Source: Juglans regia (taxonomy: Eukaryota; Streptophyta; Magnoliopsida; Fagales; Juglandaceae). From it: DNA of 64,000 nt. This document shows, piece after piece, positions 61,201 to 64,000 of the stretch. The notes below the pieces were generated by a model that was not told the DNA's origin, ran no database searches, and saw nothing but the letters and a program-made list of their open reading frames with translations. A program made the translations under genes and the position numbers. Every line of letters begins with the position of its first letter. The stretch's first letter is position 1. The stretch is from contig NC_049903.1 of NCBI RefSeq assembly GCF_001411555.2, positions 13,497,234 through 13,561,233 of the forward strand. The letters are read 5' to 3'.

Positions 61201-64000
61201 ATTTGGGTGTTTTAAACCAGATATCATGCCTATTTCGTTCACAAATTCACGATTTCCTTGATTTGATCTTGAAGAAAGTTTCTTAACTGCAATGATAGTA
61301 CAATCTAACAGTACACCCTGTATTCAAAATAGAAAAGTATCATTGGGCCTGTTTTCCATCATGTACTGAGAGATCTGTAGATATGATGAACAAGTAGGAT
61401 ATGAAAAATGGAAATCCTAAAAGCTCAGTGGGAATGACGTTAGATACCTTGTAGACAGATCCAAAACCTCCTTCCCCAATCTTGTTTGCAGGATCGAAGT
61501 TATTAGTGGCAGCTTTGATTTGCCTATAAGTGAAAAAACCAGTTTGCAAATCTAATCCTCTCAGTTCTGTAAAAGGAACAAAAGGATAGGGGAAGATGTC
61601 AGACTGCATCTTATAAATGATGAGATTACTCTTTTATTGCTATTTTACATTATTGACTAATCAGATGACTTAGGGAGAATGAGACCACTAAAATGCAGTG
61701 AGAAGGAACAAAAATCTAGTCAATCAGCTACTTAACCCAAGCTGTTACTAGACAGTCTCATTTCATTTTCTAAGTCTGCTAAACAATCACAGGTGTATTG
61801 GAAATCAAAAGCCAAACTAAAAAGAGATATATTTGATTGGTACATCCCTTAGCATGATATGTGCCTTTTGGCTCTTCTTAGCATTTAAAATAAGATCATT
61901 TTACTGCTATATAAGAATATTCAACAGAAAAACTAATTCTCAAGTGACTTTGGGGCCATTTCGAAATGACTTCACTTAGATTTCACACAGAAGGAATGAG
62001 CTAAGACACGATTTGATATTTTTATGATCATAAATGGAAGTGGCTCCAATATATGAAGACCGCTTCTTACGCTTTGCAATGCTGCAATCCTATAGTTGCC
62101 TTCCACATTGTACTTTGGATTGCTGAGGCATATAGGGTGATCGCAGTACATAGTTGGAGAAGATATTAAAAAAATTTATACCATCTAAATCATAATTTTT
62201 GCAGTGTTGAGTACCTTTGTCCCTTGATATCCTGCCTCCTATGCATCCTTTCCACCAAAGAATGCCTAGAATCATAAGAATGAGGAATAGCACTGATACT
62301 ACAGCTCCAATCACTATAAATATCTCAACCTTCATAGGGGGACTGAAATCTGAAGAAAGAAAAGGAGCTGAGTAAAGCGATTTTGAAGCTCCATACACAA
62401 AACTGATTTTCTGTATACTTTTGCTGTTCGCCAATCTAAGAAGTGTGAAACAATTTGGAAAGGATAGAAGAATTCTCATATTTCAGGAAATGGTTACCAG
62501 ATTCCACAGAGATGGCTGATATGAGAGGACCATACGTTCCTCTCTTTGGAGCAGCTGTCGTCCCTTTCCCAGCCCAGTGGAAGCGGATCTGTAAAATTTT
62601 ATTGCTCACAACTGCTTTATATGTCCTAGACACACTTTTATCAACCCCTTGTGCGGCATTTTCAATATCAAAATCCATTAACACCGGTTTTTCCTGTGAC
62701 ATTAACTAATTAAAATCCTGTTCTACATATAAAGAGAAACAAATAACTTTGTACGTACCTGGATATAAACATCAAATATCCGTCTTCCAAGACTGTAAAA
62801 GGATCTATTCTCCCTGAATACTATCTCTGCAAAGGATAGTGTCACGCGATAATTCCCATTTGCCAAGCAACGCACATAATAGGTGAGAGAAAGGGGAGAG
62901 AGGCGTGCACTCGTGTATAATTCAGAACTGTTCATTCTGAGTGTTGATACATTGTTCGCTATGTATACATTTGAGGTTCTGTTAATATCCCAAAATTGTC
63001 CACTTGAACTTATTCCCCAGTTCTCACTCCCGAGAACAAATTTTGCCGGACCTGCTGGATCCAGATCCTCTTCATACTTTATGTTTCCACTGGTGATAGC
63101 TTTTCCGCCACAATTTATATGCACTGAATAACGGTCTACACAAACAACAGCTTGTGGAAGTAAGCATTATAGGTCAAAAAGGAAGAATTATTAGTTTTGT
63201 CTTCTTGGTTCATTTTCTTAAATATTTCACTGTATTTTGTTTTTTCATTTCTGAAAGCAAGCCGTATCAAAATGGAAGCCTTACAGCACAAATTAAGGCA
63301 TAGGCCACAAAGTTCTATTTGAAGGTATGTAATTACCTTTTGTGCAACGAATGTTCTTTTGGCATGCCGCAGTATTTCTAGATTAGCATAATACAAGAAG
63401 AAGCATGAGCTTATGCAAAATTATAGTTGAAAAGGAAAAGCTTTGGAAAAATCAAAGTGAGAGAGAAAAATTTTGGTTGTTCTTAAAAGGAAAAGAGAGA
63501 GAACTTACGAGTTGTCCCGTCCAAGAGAGCTTTCAAACACATTTCTGATGAAATGAGAAACTCATTATTTTTTGAAAAACTATAAAGCTTAAGTTTTTGG
63601 AGAGAAGTTTATGCAATGGCCAGGTCCTACGATATTAAGGCTAAGAGTGACAAAGAAATGTCCTTACAGGGTTTCTCGACAAGTAGGCCCCACAGAGCTC
63701 TCTGAAAATTTATTGTAAGAAAGATCTAGTTGGCTACACATGAACATAATTTTCATTAAGAACTCATTATATATCCCAAAAGAAATAAAAAATGACTAGA
63801 GTTACAGGTTGTAAAACCAAACTATTTCATTAACTGAAACAGCCAGGAAGATGGCCATTGAGGAAGTAGCATGATTGACCTCATCTAACATTGTCATCTA
63901 AATCAGCTGTGCTATGTATTTACCATGTTGCATTTCCCTAAATCTATGCTTGGTTTTTGTTGATGTTAATCCAATATCATTCCGGTTCAGACTATCAAAC
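58295..64000 (-). CDS. LRR-malectin receptor-like serine/threonine kinase, gene C (5' part beyond the window)
   Basis: Same exon order as gene B from exon 14 on: 63733-63668, 63544-63509, 63377-63337, 63135-62759, 62693-62498, 62349-62215, 61566-61448, 61317-61107, 60977-60740, 59073-58923, 58681-58295. Phases agree. Malectin domain ([10 protein letters not shown]...[10 protein letters not shown]), transmembrane helix ([20 protein letters not shown]), kinase with AVKKL Lys, [11 protein letters not shown] and GYMAPEYA, then a Ser/Thr-rich tail ending YSINDDSR. The malectin exon is one codon shorter than B. An LRR remnant (YFLNGHLPG, about 63836-63880) lies where exon 13 should be, but I could not define it; Cys-Phe replaces the expected Trp. 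If exon 13 is damaged the protein may be altered; the N-terminal half cannot be judged here. Confidence 0.85.
59064..59390. repeat. Tandem duplication of about 183 bp covering an exon edge of gene C
   Basis: CATGTATC(C/T)TCTGCAAAAT at 59064 recurs at 59247, and similarity runs on through GAAACATAGT(T/C)ACGGG to about 59390. Unit 1 starts in the 151-bp kinase exon, so its splice acceptor (minus strand, at 59075-59074) has a second copy at 59258-59257. Confidence 0.75.
59505..59850. repeat. MITE-like dispersed repeat, copy h, in a gene C intron
   Basis: AAGATGAGATGAGATAAAAT, AATTCAATTTTTTCAAATCC, TTCTAACAATATTTTGAAC and TCTCATCTTATCTCATTCCC occur in family order. The intron is 1666 bp (59074-60739). 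Confidence 0.6.
60284..60307. repeat. (TC)n microsatellite
   Basis: About twelve TC units in the same gene C intron. Confidence 0.85.

Overview
The window is plant nuclear DNA, from a eudicot. It has multi-exon genes with GT-AG introns, leucine-rich-repeat receptor kinases, Copia and Gypsy retrotransposons, hAT-type miniature elements and AT-rich spacers. A dispersed short repeat with GAGATGAG-type ends recurs at least eight times. From memory this resembles repeats of Fagales (walnut/pecan family), but that placement is an inference.

Layout. 1-6000: ectodomain pseudogene of an NSP-interacting-kinase-like LRR kinase, with a young, almost complete Copia element (1098-5643, minus strand) in one intron. 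6000-14000: mostly non-coding, with a broken GRF zinc-finger gene (6916-7444), a LINE RNase H remnant (about 11341-12140) and a hAT-like miniature element (12479-12916). 14010-16292: solo long LTR with an exact 5-bp target duplication. 17360-20607: decayed Gypsy element (plus strand) with a hAT-like element in its 5' LTR. 20970-23560: second copy of the long-LTR family. 23561-38447: pseudogene A, an LRR-malectin receptor kinase relative with no kinase region, broken by the long LTR at its left edge, a Copia element (23889-30060) and a 3.06-kb solo LTR (33180-36238). 40974-49860: gene B, the one intact protein-coding gene, with 24 exons and about 1000 residues. 49861-58294: intergenic, with repeats and a second LINE remnant (about 56850-57700). 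58295-64000: gene C, a third paralogue with an intact kinase and malectin half, whose LRR half lies beyond the window.

Genes A, B and C are head-to-tail on the minus strand and share exon phases and sizes, so they are a tandem array of LRR subfamily VIII-2 receptor kinases (signal peptide, LRRs, malectin domain, transmembrane helix, kinase). B supplies empty-site sequence, which allows the insertions in A to be mapped to the base. The rest is a nest of mobile elements: hAT inside Copia inside A, hAT inside a Gypsy LTR, and Copia inside the NIK-like pseudogene. I saw no operon, CRISPR array or bacterial feature. The most unusual material is in the elements: conserved splice-donor and hairpin modules in the long LTRs, tRNA-like modules in a Copia LTR, and a palindromic CTCGAG module shared by two unrelated elements.
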